64,000 bases of DNA, taken from contig NZ_MBES01000032.1 of NCBI RefSeq assembly GCF_001954195.1, positions 1-64,000 on the forward strand. The letters run 5' to 3'. Both the position numbers and the translations under genes were made by a program. Shown piece by piece: positions 39,141 to 47,334 of the stretch. This stretch comes from Mycobacterium sp. IS-1264 (lineage in GTDB: Bacteria; Actinomycetota; Actinomycetes; Mycobacteriales; Mycobacteriaceae). How positions within the stretch are numbered: position 1 is the first letter of the stretch; every line of letters starts with the position of its first letter. The notes below the pieces were generated by a model. That model was not told the origin of the DNA. It made no database searches and saw only the letters and a list, made by a program, of their open reading frames with translations.

Positions 39141-40163
39141 ATGCAGCTAGGCATGATTGGACTTGGCCGGATGGGCGCCAACATCGTGCGCCGCGTGGCC
39201 AAGGACGGACACGAATGTGTGGTGTACGACCACAATCCCGACGCGGTCAAGGCGATGGCCGGTGAAGAGCGGACCACCGGGGCGAGTTCCCTCGCGGAGC
39301 TCCGCGACAAACTCGACGCACCACGCGTCGTCTGGGTAATGGTTCCCGCGGGCACCATCACCACTGGGGTGATCGAGGAGCTGGCCACCACGCTCGAGCC
39401 GGGCGACACCGTGATCGACGGCGGGAACTCGTACTACCGCGACGATATCCGTCATGCGAAGACATTGTCGGACAACGGTATTCACCTTTTGGACTGCGGC
39501 ACCAGCGGCGGGGTGTGGGGCCGCGAGCGCGGCTACTGCCTGATGATCGGCGGGGACGACGAGGCGTTCGCCCGTGCCGAGCCGATCTTCGCCAGCGTCG
39601 CACCCGGCGTGGACGCGGCACCGCGTACGCCGGGCCGCGACGGTGAGGTGGCGCAATCGGAGCAGGGCTACTTGCATTGCGGTCCGTCCGGCGCAGGGCA
39701 CTTCGTCAAGATGGTGCACAACGGGATCGAGTACGGGATGATGGCCTCGCTCGCGGAGGGGCTGAACATTCTGCGCAACGCCGACATCGGCAAGCACGTG
39801 CAGGAGGGCGACGCCGAAACGGCGCCACTGTCGAACCCCGAGTTCTATCAGTTCGACTTCGACATCCCCGAGGTCGCCGAGGTGTGGCGCCGGGGCAGCG
39901 TCATCGGTTCCTGGCTGCTGGATCTGACCGCCATCGCGCTGCACGAATCGCCTGAGCTGAAGGAGTTTTCGGGACGAGTCTCCGACTCCGGCGAGGGCCG
40001 GTGGACCGCCATCGCCGCGATCGACGAGGGCGTTCCCGCGCCGGTGCTAACGACGGCGCTGCAGGCCCGCTTCGCCTCGCGCAGCCTCGACGACTTCGCC
40101 AACAAGGCGCTCTCGGCGATGCGCAAGCAGTTCGGCGGGCACGCGGAGAAGCCCGCTAACTAA
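39141..40163 (+). CDS. gnd: 6-phosphogluconate dehydrogenase, decarboxylating (YqeC/GndA type)
   Basis: 340 residues, the short form of the family, counterpart of gnd2 (Rv1122). The NAD(P) motif GLGRMGANIV is at 7-16, the substrate motifs CGTSGGVWGRERGYCLMIGG and GHFVKMVHNGIEYGMM carry the catalytic Lys and Asn. It converts 6-phosphogluconate to ribulose 5-phosphate. The ATG follows an AAGGAGA ribosome binding site just after zwf. The short form usually prefers NAD. It overlaps convergent bpoB by 8 bp. Confidence 0.93.
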   Translation: MQLGMIGLGRMGANIVRRVAKDGHECVVYDHNPDAVKAMAGEERTTGASSLAELRDKLDAPRVVWVMVPAGTITTGVIEELATTLEPGDTVIDGGNSYYRDDIRHAKTLSDNGIHLLDCGTSGGVWGRERGYCLMIGGDDEAFARAEPIFASVAPGVDAAPRTPGRDGEVAQSEQGYLHCGPSGAGHFVKMVHNGIEYGMMASLAEGLNILRNADIGKHVQEGDAETAPLSNPEFYQFDFDIPEVAEVWRRGSVIGSWLLDLTAIALHESPELKEFSGRVSDSGEGRWTAIAAIDEGVPAPVLTTALQARFASRSLDDFANKALSAMRKQFGGHAEKPAN

Positions 40164-41016
40164 CCCGCTCGACGAAGGTTACGACGGCTTCGCTGAAGGC
40201 GTCGTTGTCGTCGCCGGCGGCGGTGTGCCCCGCGTTCGACAGTTCGACGAACTCCGCATTGGGCACGGTCGCGAGGAAATGCTTGACGCCCTCGGGGCTG
40301 ACGACGTCCGAGAGCTTCCCGCGTATCAACAAAACCGGGATCGTCAGTCCCCTGGCCGCCTGCTCGAAATTCTCGGTGCGCAGCTCGGGGTCGTCGCCGG
40401 GCTTGGTCATGAAGGCCGGGTCCCAGTGCCAGTACCAGCGTCCGTCACGCAGCCGCAGGTTCTTTTTCAGCCCCTCGGGGCTGCGTGGCTTCTCCCGGTA
40501 GGGCAGGTAGGCGGCAACGGCGTCGGCGGCCTGCTCGAGCGATTCGAATCCGTCGAGGCCGCTGAACATGAAGTCGCGGATGCGGGCGCTGCCGCCCTTC
40601 TCGAATCGCGGTACCACGTCGACGAGGACCAGTCTGGTCACCCGCGCGGGGCCGGCCCGGTGGGCGGCAAGGATGCCGGTCAGCCCGCCCATGCTCGCCC
40701 CGATGATCGCCACCGGGCGCCCAATGGCGTCCAGGACACGCATCACGTCCGCGGTCAGCGTCTCGACGTCGTAGTCGGCGTCGGGCGCGCGATCGCTGTC
40801 ACCATGGCCTCTGGAGTCCAGCGCCACGACGTGAAACCCGTCGTCGGCCAGGATTTGCCCGGTGTTTTTCCAGGAAAACCGATTCTGACCGCCGCCGTGC
40901 AGCATCAGGATGGTTGGCCGGTTGGTGGCGCCGCGGTTCCATTCGTCGGCGACCAGAGTGATCCCGCCGGCACCGGAAAATTCGACCGTCGTAGGGCTGC
41001 TGCTAACGGCGCTCAT
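40156..41016 (-). CDS. bpoB: Alpha/beta hydrolase (BpoB, haloperoxidase-like)
   Basis: 286 residues, counterpart of Rv1123c. The oxyanion motif is HGGGQNRFSW (40-49), the nucleophile Ser108 is in GASMGG, and the catalytic His is in NAGHTAAGDDN near the C-terminus. Although called a non-haem bromoperoxidase, this family is best seen as serine hydrolases with incidental perhydrolase activity. The start is ATG 41016. The 138-bp gap to the next gene contains the palindromic ACCTAGGT at about 41051. Confidence 0.85.
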   Translation of the reverse strand: MSAVSSSPTTVEFSGAGGITLVADEWNRGATNRPTILMLHGGGQNRFSWKNTGQILADDGFHVVALDSRGHGDSDRAPDADYDVETLTADVMRVLDAIGRPVAIIGASMGGLTGILAAHRAGPARVTRLVLVDVVPRFEKGGSARIRDFMFSGLDGFESLEQAADAVAAYLPYREKPRSPEGLKKNLRLRDGRWYWHWDPAFMTKPGDDPELRTENFEQAARGLTIPVLLIRGKLSDVVSPEGVKHFLATVPNAEFVELSNAGHTAAGDDNDAFSEAVVTFVERVS

Positions 41017-41154
41017 GGGCGTCCTCTCGGTAGGTCGTCCTCCGACGTTACCTAGGTTGTCTATTCACCCCCGAGCGGGCCCCGGCGGCGGTGAGTTTCT
41101 GACGTCGTCGGGGTCAGTCAAGTACACACCCTGCACTAAGAAGAAGGAGGCGGC

Positions 41155-41631
41155 ATGCCATCGATCACGCCCTCGCTCTGGTTCGACCACAACCTCGAGG
41201 ACGCGGCCAGGTTCTACACCTCGGTGTTCCCCAATTCACACATCGAGGGCTTCAACCGCACCACCGAGGCCGGACCCGGCGAGCCGGGCACGGTCCTGTC
41301 GGGCAGCTTCGTTCTGGACGGCACGCGATTCATCGGCATCAATGGCGGCCCGACGTTCAACTTCAGCGAGGCGGTGTCGTTCACGATCCACTGCAAGGAC
41401 CAGGACGAGGTCGACTACTACTGGGACCGGTTGAGCGACGGGGGCGAGGAATCGCAGTGCGGATGGCTGAAGGACCGCTTTGGTCTGAGTTGGCAGATCA
41501 TTCCCGACCGACTCTTCGAATTGATCGGCCACCCGGACCGCGCCCGCGCGGCGGCGGCCACCCAGGCGATGTATGGGATGCGCAAGATCGTGATCGCCGA
41601 GCTGGAAAAGGCAGCGGAGCTCATCCCGTAG
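41155..41631 (+). CDS. PhnB-like VOC protein
   Basis: A 158-residue protein of the PhnB/3-demethylubiquinone methyltransferase-like VOC group. Its marks are TPSLWFDHNLEDAARFYTSV, the SFTIHCKDQDEVDYYWDRL strand-helix, GGEESQCGWLKDRFGLSWQI and a C-terminal helix. Despite the old name, no methyltransferase motif is present. ATG 41155 follows a strong AAGGAGG ribosome binding site at about 41142-41148. The substrate is unknown. Confidence 0.82.
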   Translation: MPSITPSLWFDHNLEDAARFYTSVFPNSHIEGFNRTTEAGPGEPGTVLSGSFVLDGTRFIGINGGPTFNFSEAVSFTIHCKDQDEVDYYWDRLSDGGEESQCGWLKDRFGLSWQIIPDRLFELIGHPDRARAAAATQAMYGMRKIVIAELEKAAELIP

Positions 41632-41725
41632 GCCGCCCGATAGTTCACCCATCGCCGAGTCGCTCCCGTCTTATATCCGCACGGGTTACGTTGGTCCGTG
41701 CGGACGCGCCGAACAGGGAGTCAAG

Positions 41726-42631
41726 ATGGGTGAACCAGGCTGGATCGACGTGCCCGGCCCCGGCGGGGATCTGAAGGCGCTGACCTGGGGTCCGAGCGAC
41801 GGCCCGATCGCGCTGTGTCTGCACGGCTTCCCCGACACCGCCTACGGGTGGCGCAAGATGGCTCCGCGGTTGGCCGCGTCCGGTTGGCGAGTCGTCGCGC
41901 CGTTCATGCGGGGATACGCCCCGTCGGCGATCCCGGCCGACGGCAGTTTTCACGTCGGTGCCTTGATGGACGATGCTCTGCGCGTCCGCGCGGCGGCCGG
42001 CGGCACCGAGCGCGATGTGGTGATCGGACACGACTGGGGCGCAATGGCGGCCACCGGCCTGGCCGCGATGCCCGACAGCCCGTTCGTCAAGGCGGTGATC
42101 ATGTCGGTGCCGGTGTCCGCGGCGTTCCGCCCGCTGGGACGGGTGACCGAGCGCGGCCGGCTGGCCCGCCTGCTATCACGTCAGCTGCTGCGCAGCTGGT
42201 ACATCTTCTACTTCCAATTGCCTTGGCTGCCAGAGCGTTCCGCGTCCTGGGTGTTGCCGCTGTTGTGGCGTCGGTGGTCGCCCGGCTATCACGCGGATGA
42301 GGATCTCCGCCATGTCGACGCCGCGATCGGCACGGCGGAGAGCTGGCGTGCGGCGCTGGGACCGTACCGGGCCACGCTGCGCAACACCCGAGCCCCGCAG
42401 CGCTACGCCGAGTTGAACCGGCTCTGGACCGAGGCGCCCATCCTGCCGAGTTTGTATCTGCATGGTCGCGACGACGGTTGCATGACATCGGCTTTCACGC
42501 ACTGGACGGAAAAGGCGCTCCCCGCCGGCAGCGAGGCGGCCATTGTCGAGCACGCCGGTCACTTTCTGCAGCTGGAACAGCCGGACAAGGTCGCCGACTT
42601 GGTGCTCGCGTTTGTCGGCCCATCCGGCTGA
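41726..42631 (+). CDS. ephC: Epoxide hydrolase EphC
   Basis: 301 residues, counterpart of Rv1124. The oxyanion motif HGFPDTAYGW (33-42) and the nucleophile Asp103 in IGHDWGAMAA define an epoxide hydrolase or haloalkane dehalogenase. Two lid-region Tyr candidates lie within YIFYFQLPWLPE, and the catalytic His is in EHAGHFLQLEQP. The enzyme opens epoxides by attack of Asp and water. It is followed by the acyltransferase-like gene within a few bases. Confidence 0.87.
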   Translation: MGEPGWIDVPGPGGDLKALTWGPSDGPIALCLHGFPDTAYGWRKMAPRLAASGWRVVAPFMRGYAPSAIPADGSFHVGALMDDALRVRAAAGGTERDVVIGHDWGAMAATGLAAMPDSPFVKAVIMSVPVSAAFRPLGRVTERGRLARLLSRQLLRSWYIFYFQLPWLPERSASWVLPLLWRRWSPGYHADEDLRHVDAAIGTAESWRAALGPYRATLRNTRAPQRYAELNRLWTEAPILPSLYLHGRDDGCMTSAFTHWTEKALPAGSEAAIVEHAGHFLQLEQPDKVADLVLAFVGPSG

Positions 42632-42635
42632 AGCC

Positions 42636-43886
42636 GTGTCGGCGCACCGCATGGCGGCCGTCGATGCCCAGTTCTATTGGATGTCGGCCAAGCTGCCCAA
42701 CGATCAGTTCCTGCTCTACGCATTCGACGGTGCGCCGGCCGATCTGGGGCATGCCGTCGAACAGCTTCGCCGTCGCGCCGATGCTTGCGCGGAGCTGCGG
42801 ATGAGGGTCGACGACGGCAGCCGAATGACCTACCCGCACTGGGTGCCCGCGGCCGTCGGGCCGGAGCGGGTGGTTTGTCACGACTTGGTCGATCAAAGTT
42901 GGCGCGGCTGCCTGGCTGCCGTCGTCGCGCTCGCACAAGACCAGCTCGACATCCGCCGGATGCCCTGGCGGATGCACGTCTTCACGCCGGTGCGCGGGAT
43001 TCCCGGCGCCGCCGGCCCGGGCTGCGTCGCGGTGATGCAGGTCGCGCATGCGCTGGGCGACGGCGCCCGTGCCTCGGCGATGGCGGCATGGCTCTTCGGC
43101 CGGTCCGCGCCGGTGCCCGGGGTGACACGGCCGCGGGCGGGCTTTCTGCCGTGGCGGGCGGTCGAGGCGGCCCGCACCCATCAGCGGCTGGTCCGCGACA
43201 CCCGCGCGGGACTCGTGGCGCCCGGGGTCGGCTCCCGGCCGCCGCTGCCCACCAATGAACGCCCTGAGGGCGTCCGCTCGGTGCGTACGTTGGTGCGGCA
43301 CCGCTCGCAGGTGCCCGGGCCGACCGTCACGGTCGGGGTGCTGGCGGCGGTCTCCACGGCGCTGTCCGCGTTCCTGGGCGACGCCGCCGAGTCGCTGGGG
43401 GCCGAGGTGCCGATGGCTAAACCCGGTGTGCCGCATGCCCATAACCATTTCGCGAACGTCGTTGTCGGGCTGTATCCCGATCTTGACCCGAACGCGCGCA
43501 TCGAGCGGATCGCGGCCGACCTGGCCAACGGCCGGCGTCGCATGGAGCACCCGGCCATGCGCTCGGCCGACCGGGCGTTCGCGGCGGTGCCCGCTGCACT
43601 GCTGCGCTGGGGCATCTCGCAATTCGATGCCGACGCCAGGCCGACGCAGGTGGCCGGCAACACGGTGGTGTCCAGCGTCAATCGCGGCCCCGCGGATCTG
43701 AGTTTCGGAGGTGCGCCGGTGGTGTTGACGGCCGGATACCCGGCGCTGTCGCCGGCGATGAGCCTGACGCACGGCGTGCACGGCATCGGCGATACCGTCG
43801 CGATCAGCGTGCATGCCGCGGAGTCGGCCTTTCGGCACGGCGCCGGCGTCGATGCCTACGTGCAACTGCTCGACGCGGCGCTGTGA
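42636..43886 (+). CDS. WS/DGAT-like acyltransferase-family protein (Rv1125 type)
   Basis: About 416 residues from GTG 42636, or 411 from ATG 42651. The layout is that of wax ester synthase/diacylglycerol acyltransferases: MSAKLPNDQFLLYAFDG at the front, a HALGDG motif (about residue 143) in place of HHxxxDG, and a PFS/PMTLTHGVHG-like C-terminal region (SPAMSLTHGVHGIGDTVAIS). The first His of the motif is changed, so classical DGAT activity is doubtful. It is coupled to ephC. Confidence 0.72.
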   Translation: MSAHRMAAVDAQFYWMSAKLPNDQFLLYAFDGAPADLGHAVEQLRRRADACAELRMRVDDGSRMTYPHWVPAAVGPERVVCHDLVDQSWRGCLAAVVALAQDQLDIRRMPWRMHVFTPVRGIPGAAGPGCVAVMQVAHALGDGARASAMAAWLFGRSAPVPGVTRPRAGFLPWRAVEAARTHQRLVRDTRAGLVAPGVGSRPPLPTNERPEGVRSVRTLVRHRSQVPGPTVTVGVLAAVSTALSAFLGDAAESLGAEVPMAKPGVPHAHNHFANVVVGLYPDLDPNARIERIAADLANGRRRMEHPAMRSADRAFAAVPAALLRWGISQFDADARPTQVAGNTVVSSVNRGPADLSFGGAPVVLTAGYPALSPAMSLTHGVHGIGDTVAISVHAAESAFRHGAGVDAYVQLLDAAL

Positions 43887-43887
43887 G

Positions 43888-44502
43888 CTATTGCGCGTCG
43901 CCGGATTTTGCCGCTTGTTCGCGGGTCAGGCCGACGGCGCCGATCAGCTCCTCGTGCAGTTCGAACCACACGGTGTGGTAGGAGTCGATGAGCGGCCTGG
44001 TCAACCAGGCGCTCTCGCCGTCCTTGACTTTGCCCAGTGCCGCAAGCAGTTTCGACGAATAGGCCGTCAGCCGCGGTAGCTGCCGGGCGGCGGCGTCGAT
44101 GATCGGAACCACCCGGGCGTGCACCTCGTCCAGGCGGGCCAGCACCGCGGCGTCGTATTCGGCGTCGTCGTGGGTGTTGGGCTCGCCGCCCGGGCCGCCT
44201 TTCAGTTGCCAGTCGGTGACCACCGCCTTGAAATCGGCGTTCACGGAACGAAAGTCGTCGTAGGCGGCGGCCATTGCGGCCGAGTCGATGCCCGTTCGCT
44301 CCTCGGCGAGCAGATGCTCCAGCCGGGCGCGGCCGCTGGAACTGAGCTTCAGCGTCGCGCCGTCGACCAACAAGCCCGACGCGGTCAGCCGTTCGATGGT
44401 GATGGTGACGCCGTCGAGCTCTTCGCCCAGCGTCTTCGCCAGGTCGGGGGGAGCCACGCGGCCCTTCAGCCGGACCGCTTGCAGCACAGCCAGTTCCGTC
44501 AC
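43888..44502 (-). CDS. Winged-helix protein coupled to ppdK (Rv1126c type)
   Basis: 204 residues. The N-terminal 70 residues read as a winged helix (VTELAVLQAVRLKGRVAPPD, LDGVTITIERLTASGLLVDG), followed by a helical C-terminal domain. The GTG start overlaps the stop of ppdK by 4 bp (GTGA), so the two are translated together. A role in controlling or partnering PpdK is plausible but unproven. It ends 1 bp from the convergent acyltransferase-like gene. Confidence 0.78.
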   Translation of the reverse strand: MTELAVLQAVRLKGRVAPPDLAKTLGEELDGVTITIERLTASGLLVDGATLKLSSSGRARLEHLLAEERTGIDSAAMAAAYDDFRSVNADFKAVVTDWQLKGGPGGEPNTHDDAEYDAAVLARLDEVHARVVPIIDAAARQLPRLTAYSSKLLAALGKVKDGESAWLTRPLIDSYHTVWFELHEELIGAVGLTREQAAKSGDAQ

Positions 44503-46073
44503 TGGCCCGCCAACTTCAACGCGGTCAGCATGACGATCAACGGGGTCGCCGACACCACGTCGCTGTGCCCGGCGTCCAGGGCCGCGCGCACCGCGGCCTC
44601 GGAGGTGTCGTCCAGCCTCGGGTGGTCGCCGGTGGTGTGGGCGCGCAGCGGGGCGGTCGCTCGTGCGATGTCGGCCAGTTCGCGCAGCTCGGGCGTATCG
44701 GCCTCCGACCACGCGGAAAGTGTCAGATTGCCTTCGCGCACTTCGCCTTCGTTGCCGTCGACGGTGATCTGCCTGCCGGCCAGCTCCGCCGCGACTCCGC
44801 GGCCGCAACCCACCACGGCCACCCGGCCCAGTTCGCGGCTCACCACTGCGGCGTGGCTGGCCGCCCCGCCCACTTCGGTGACGATGCCTTGTGCTGCCAG
44901 CATGCCCCGGACGTCTTCGGGCCTGGTGTGATCGCGCACCAGGATGACCGGCTCACCCCGGTCGGCGGCGTCCAGTGCCGCGTCGACGTCGGTGTACGCC
45001 TGGCCCGATACCACGCCGGGACAGGCGGGTAGGCCGGTCGCCAGAAGCGGCGCGGCCAAACGTGTTTCGGGCTGCAGCGCTGGACGCAGCAGGGCCGCGA
45101 CGTGCGCCGGCGTCACCCGTCGCAGCGCCTCGGTGTCGTCGATGAGCCCCTCGCGCCGCAGCTGCAGCGCCAGCCGCACCGCCGCTTGCGCCGAGCGCTC
45201 GGCCGCCCGTGTCTGCAGCAGCCACAACTTGCCTTCTTCGACGGTGAACTCGATCTCTTGTACGTCGGATCCGAGCCGCTCCAGGCTGCGGGCGGCGTCC
45301 ATCAACTCGTCGTAGACGTCCGGTTGCTCGGCGCGCAATGCGGTGATCGGTTCGACGTCGACGAGCCCCGATACCACGTCGTCGCCCTGGCCGCCGGGCA
45401 GCCATTCACCGAACGGTTCGTCGGCGCCGGTGATCGGATTGCGCGAAAACACTGCCCCCGCACCGGAATTGGGACCCTGATTTCCGAACACCATGGCCTG
45501 CACCACCACGGCGGTCGTTGCCCGGTCGTCGAGTCCGTAGTGGGCGCGATAGGCGACCGCGCGCGGTGAATTCCACGAGGCGAACACGGCTTCGATGCCC
45601 GCGCGCAACTGCGCGTGCGCGTCGGCGGTTAAGGGTCCTGAGGTATCGCCCACAGTGCGTTGGTAGGTGGCCGTGAACCGCCGTCGGGTGTCGCGGGCGA
45701 ACTCGGGCGTCGCCTGCGCGGCGAGTGCCTGCTCCACGGCGTCGTTCATACCCAGGTTCAGGATCGTGTCCATCATGCCGGGCATGGAGTGTGTACCTGC
45801 CGAGCGCACACTCACCAGCAGCGGGCGCGGGCCCCGCCCGAAGGTGCGTGAGGTCTCGGCCTCCAGCCGGCTGATCCCGTCCAGCACCTCGTCCCAGATG
45901 GCATCCATCGTCGCCGCCGGGTCGGCGTGGTACTTCAGGCCCACCGCGGTGGTGATGCAGAACGCGGGCGGTACCGGCAAATTCTGCCGGCGCATCACGT
46001 CGATGCCGTGGCCCTTGTTGCCCAGCAGCTCGCGCGGGAGATTCGCGTCGCCGTCGAGCAACACGACCGCCAC
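44499..46073 (-). CDS. ppdK: Pyruvate, phosphate dikinase-like protein lacking the PEP/pyruvate domain
   Basis: 524 residues, counterpart of Rv1127c (490). The N-terminal ATP-grasp domain spans about 1-340 (SVRSAGTHSMPGMMDTILNL and the FSRNPITG and LLQTRAAERS motifs). The central phosphohistidine domain has GGAASHAAVVSRELG with His407. The usual C-terminal TIM barrel that binds PEP and pyruvate is absent; full PPDKs have about 870-900 residues. GTG 46073 follows a GAGGGGG ribosome binding site. In M. tuberculosis the gene has been tied to PEP-pyruvate balance during cholesterol growth; how it works without the third domain is unclear. Confidence 0.85.
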   Translation of the reverse strand: MAVVLLDGDANLPRELLGNKGHGIDVMRRQNLPVPPAFCITTAVGLKYHADPAATMDAIWDEVLDGISRLEAETSRTFGRGPRPLLVSVRSAGTHSMPGMMDTILNLGMNDAVEQALAAQATPEFARDTRRRFTATYQRTVGDTSGPLTADAHAQLRAGIEAVFASWNSPRAVAYRAHYGLDDRATTAVVVQAMVFGNQGPNSGAGAVFSRNPITGADEPFGEWLPGGQGDDVVSGLVDVEPITALRAEQPDVYDELMDAARSLERLGSDVQEIEFTVEEGKLWLLQTRAAERSAQAAVRLALQLRREGLIDDTEALRRVTPAHVAALLRPALQPETRLAAPLLATGLPACPGVVSGQAYTDVDAALDAADRGEPVILVRDHTRPEDVRGMLAAQGIVTEVGGAASHAAVVSRELGRVAVVGCGRGVAAELAGRQITVDGNEGEVREGNLTLSAWSEADTPELRELADIARATAPLRAHTTGDHPRLDDTSEAAVRAALDAGHSDVVSATPLIVMLTALKLAGQ

Positions 46074-46137
46074 GGTGCACCCCCTCGTCAGCGGCCCGCC
46101 CCCGGTGGGACCTTCCCAGCAGGCCTCGACGAGTATG

Positions 46138-46803
46138 TCAGGACCCTCCGCGCAACAGTCCGAAGCCGAAGTTCGTGCCGAACCCGCGACGCAGCGCCAG
46201 GTGGATCCAGAGCAGCCCGTAGGGCTCGAGCAGCCGTGCCAACGTCAGGTCGCCGACATCGACGGTCTCGAAGCCGAGCTCGGCGACCAGCCCGGCGGTC
46301 ACCGACCTGGCCTCGTCGTCGTCGCCGCAGACGAACATCACCGGTTGGCCCGGCAGTTGCGGTGCGTCCATCATCGGGAAACCGATCTGGTTCATCGCCT
46401 TGCAGACCCGGGCGCCGGGCGCCCACTTCGCGACCTCTTCCCCGCCCGAGGTGGAGTGCCCGACTTCTAGTGCCGTGACGTCGGGGGTCAGCGGGTTGGT
46501 GCAATCGATGAGGACTTTGCCGGTGAGGTCGCCGCAGCCCTGCACCGCCGACTGCGTGGTCTGCCACGGCGTGCACAGCACGACGACTTCGGCGGCGGCC
46601 GCGGCGGATTCGTTCGTCTCGACGCCGCCGAGCGCGGCGTATTTCGGGTCGTCGGTGTTGCGGACACCGAATGTGACCTGGTGGCCGCGGTTGCGCCAGG
46701 CGGTGCCCAACGTGGTGCCGACATTGCCGGCGCCGATGATCGCGATCTTGATGTCGGACTCCTTTCCGTCCAGGAACGCTACTCGCGAACGCGACTGACC
46801 CAT
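46138..46803 (-). CDS. NADPH-dependent F420 reductase-like dinucleotide-binding protein
   Basis: 221 residues from ATG 46803. The Rossmann motif IAIIGAGNVGTTLG opens the conserved part, followed by VVLCTPWQTTQSAV and DCTNPLTPDVTAL, the pattern of COG2085 (F420H2:NADP oxidoreductase-like). The first 17 residues (MGQSRSRVAFLDGKESD) are unlike the family. An AAGGAG ribosome binding site (46764-46759) lies 6 nt before ATC AAG ATC at 46752, where relatives start MKI. Translation may therefore begin on ATC 46752, giving 204 residues. It is divergent from the DoxX gene. Confidence 0.78.
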   Translation of the reverse strand: MGQSRSRVAFLDGKESDIKIAIIGAGNVGTTLGTAWRNRGHQVTFGVRNTDDPKYAALGGVETNESAAAAAEVVVLCTPWQTTQSAVQGCGDLTGKVLIDCTNPLTPDVTALEVGHSTSGGEEVAKWAPGARVCKAMNQIGFPMMDAPQLPGQPVMFVCGDDDEARSVTAGLVAELGFETVDVGDLTLARLLEPYGLLWIHLALRRGFGTNFGFGLLRGGS

Positions 46804-46820
46804 GATCTAGGTTTGCAGCT

Positions 46821-47330
46821 ATGAATGTGTATGACGTCGGGTTACTGATCCTGCGGCTGGTGCTGGGACTGACACTCGCCGCGCATGGCTTCAACAAGTT
46901 CTTCGGCGGCGGCCGGATACCGGGCACCGCGCGATGGTTCGAGAGCATCGGCATGAAGCCCGGTAAGTTCCACGCCACCGTGGCCGCCACCACGGAGGTC
47001 TCCGCCGGACTCGGGCTGGCCGCCGGGCTGCTTACCCCGATCCCCGCCGCGGGCTTCGTGTCGCTGATGCTGGTCGCGGCGTGGACTGTGCATCGCCCCA
47101 ACGGCTTCTTCATCGTCAAGGAGGGCTGGGAGTACAACCTGGTGCTGGCGGTCAGCGCCGTGGTGGTGGCGACGCTGGGCGCCGGGCGGCTCAGCCTGGA
47201 TTGGCTGATCTTCGGAAAGAACTGGCTCGACGGCTGGCAAGGCCTGGTGCTGTCGGTAGCGCTCGGTCTCGGCGGGGCCATCGGCCAGTTGCTGATCTTC
47301 TACCGGCCGCCTGCAAAGCAAGCCGGGTAA
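46821..47330 (+). CDS. DoxX-family membrane protein
   Basis: 169 residues with four helices (about 5-25, 50-75, 85-118, 130-160). The opening GLLILRLVLGLTLAAHGFNK and the GTARWFESIGMKPG loop are DoxX signatures. In M. tuberculosis a DoxX protein works with SodA and SseA in thiol and redox balance; whether this paralogue does is unknown. Start ATG 46821 is 18 bp from the divergent F420-reductase-like ATG. Confidence 0.85.
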   Translation: MNVYDVGLLILRLVLGLTLAAHGFNKFFGGGRIPGTARWFESIGMKPGKFHATVAATTEVSAGLGLAAGLLTPIPAAGFVSLMLVAAWTVHRPNGFFIVKEGWEYNLVLAVSAVVVATLGAGRLSLDWLIFGKNWLDGWQGLVLSVALGLGGAIGQLLIFYRPPAKQAG

Positions 47331-47334
47331 GTCG

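Noticed and set aside
41045-41058. ACCTAGGT palindrome between bpoB and the PhnB-like gene
   Set aside because: Only 8 bp and not placed against a clear -10 of either gene; too short to call an operator.
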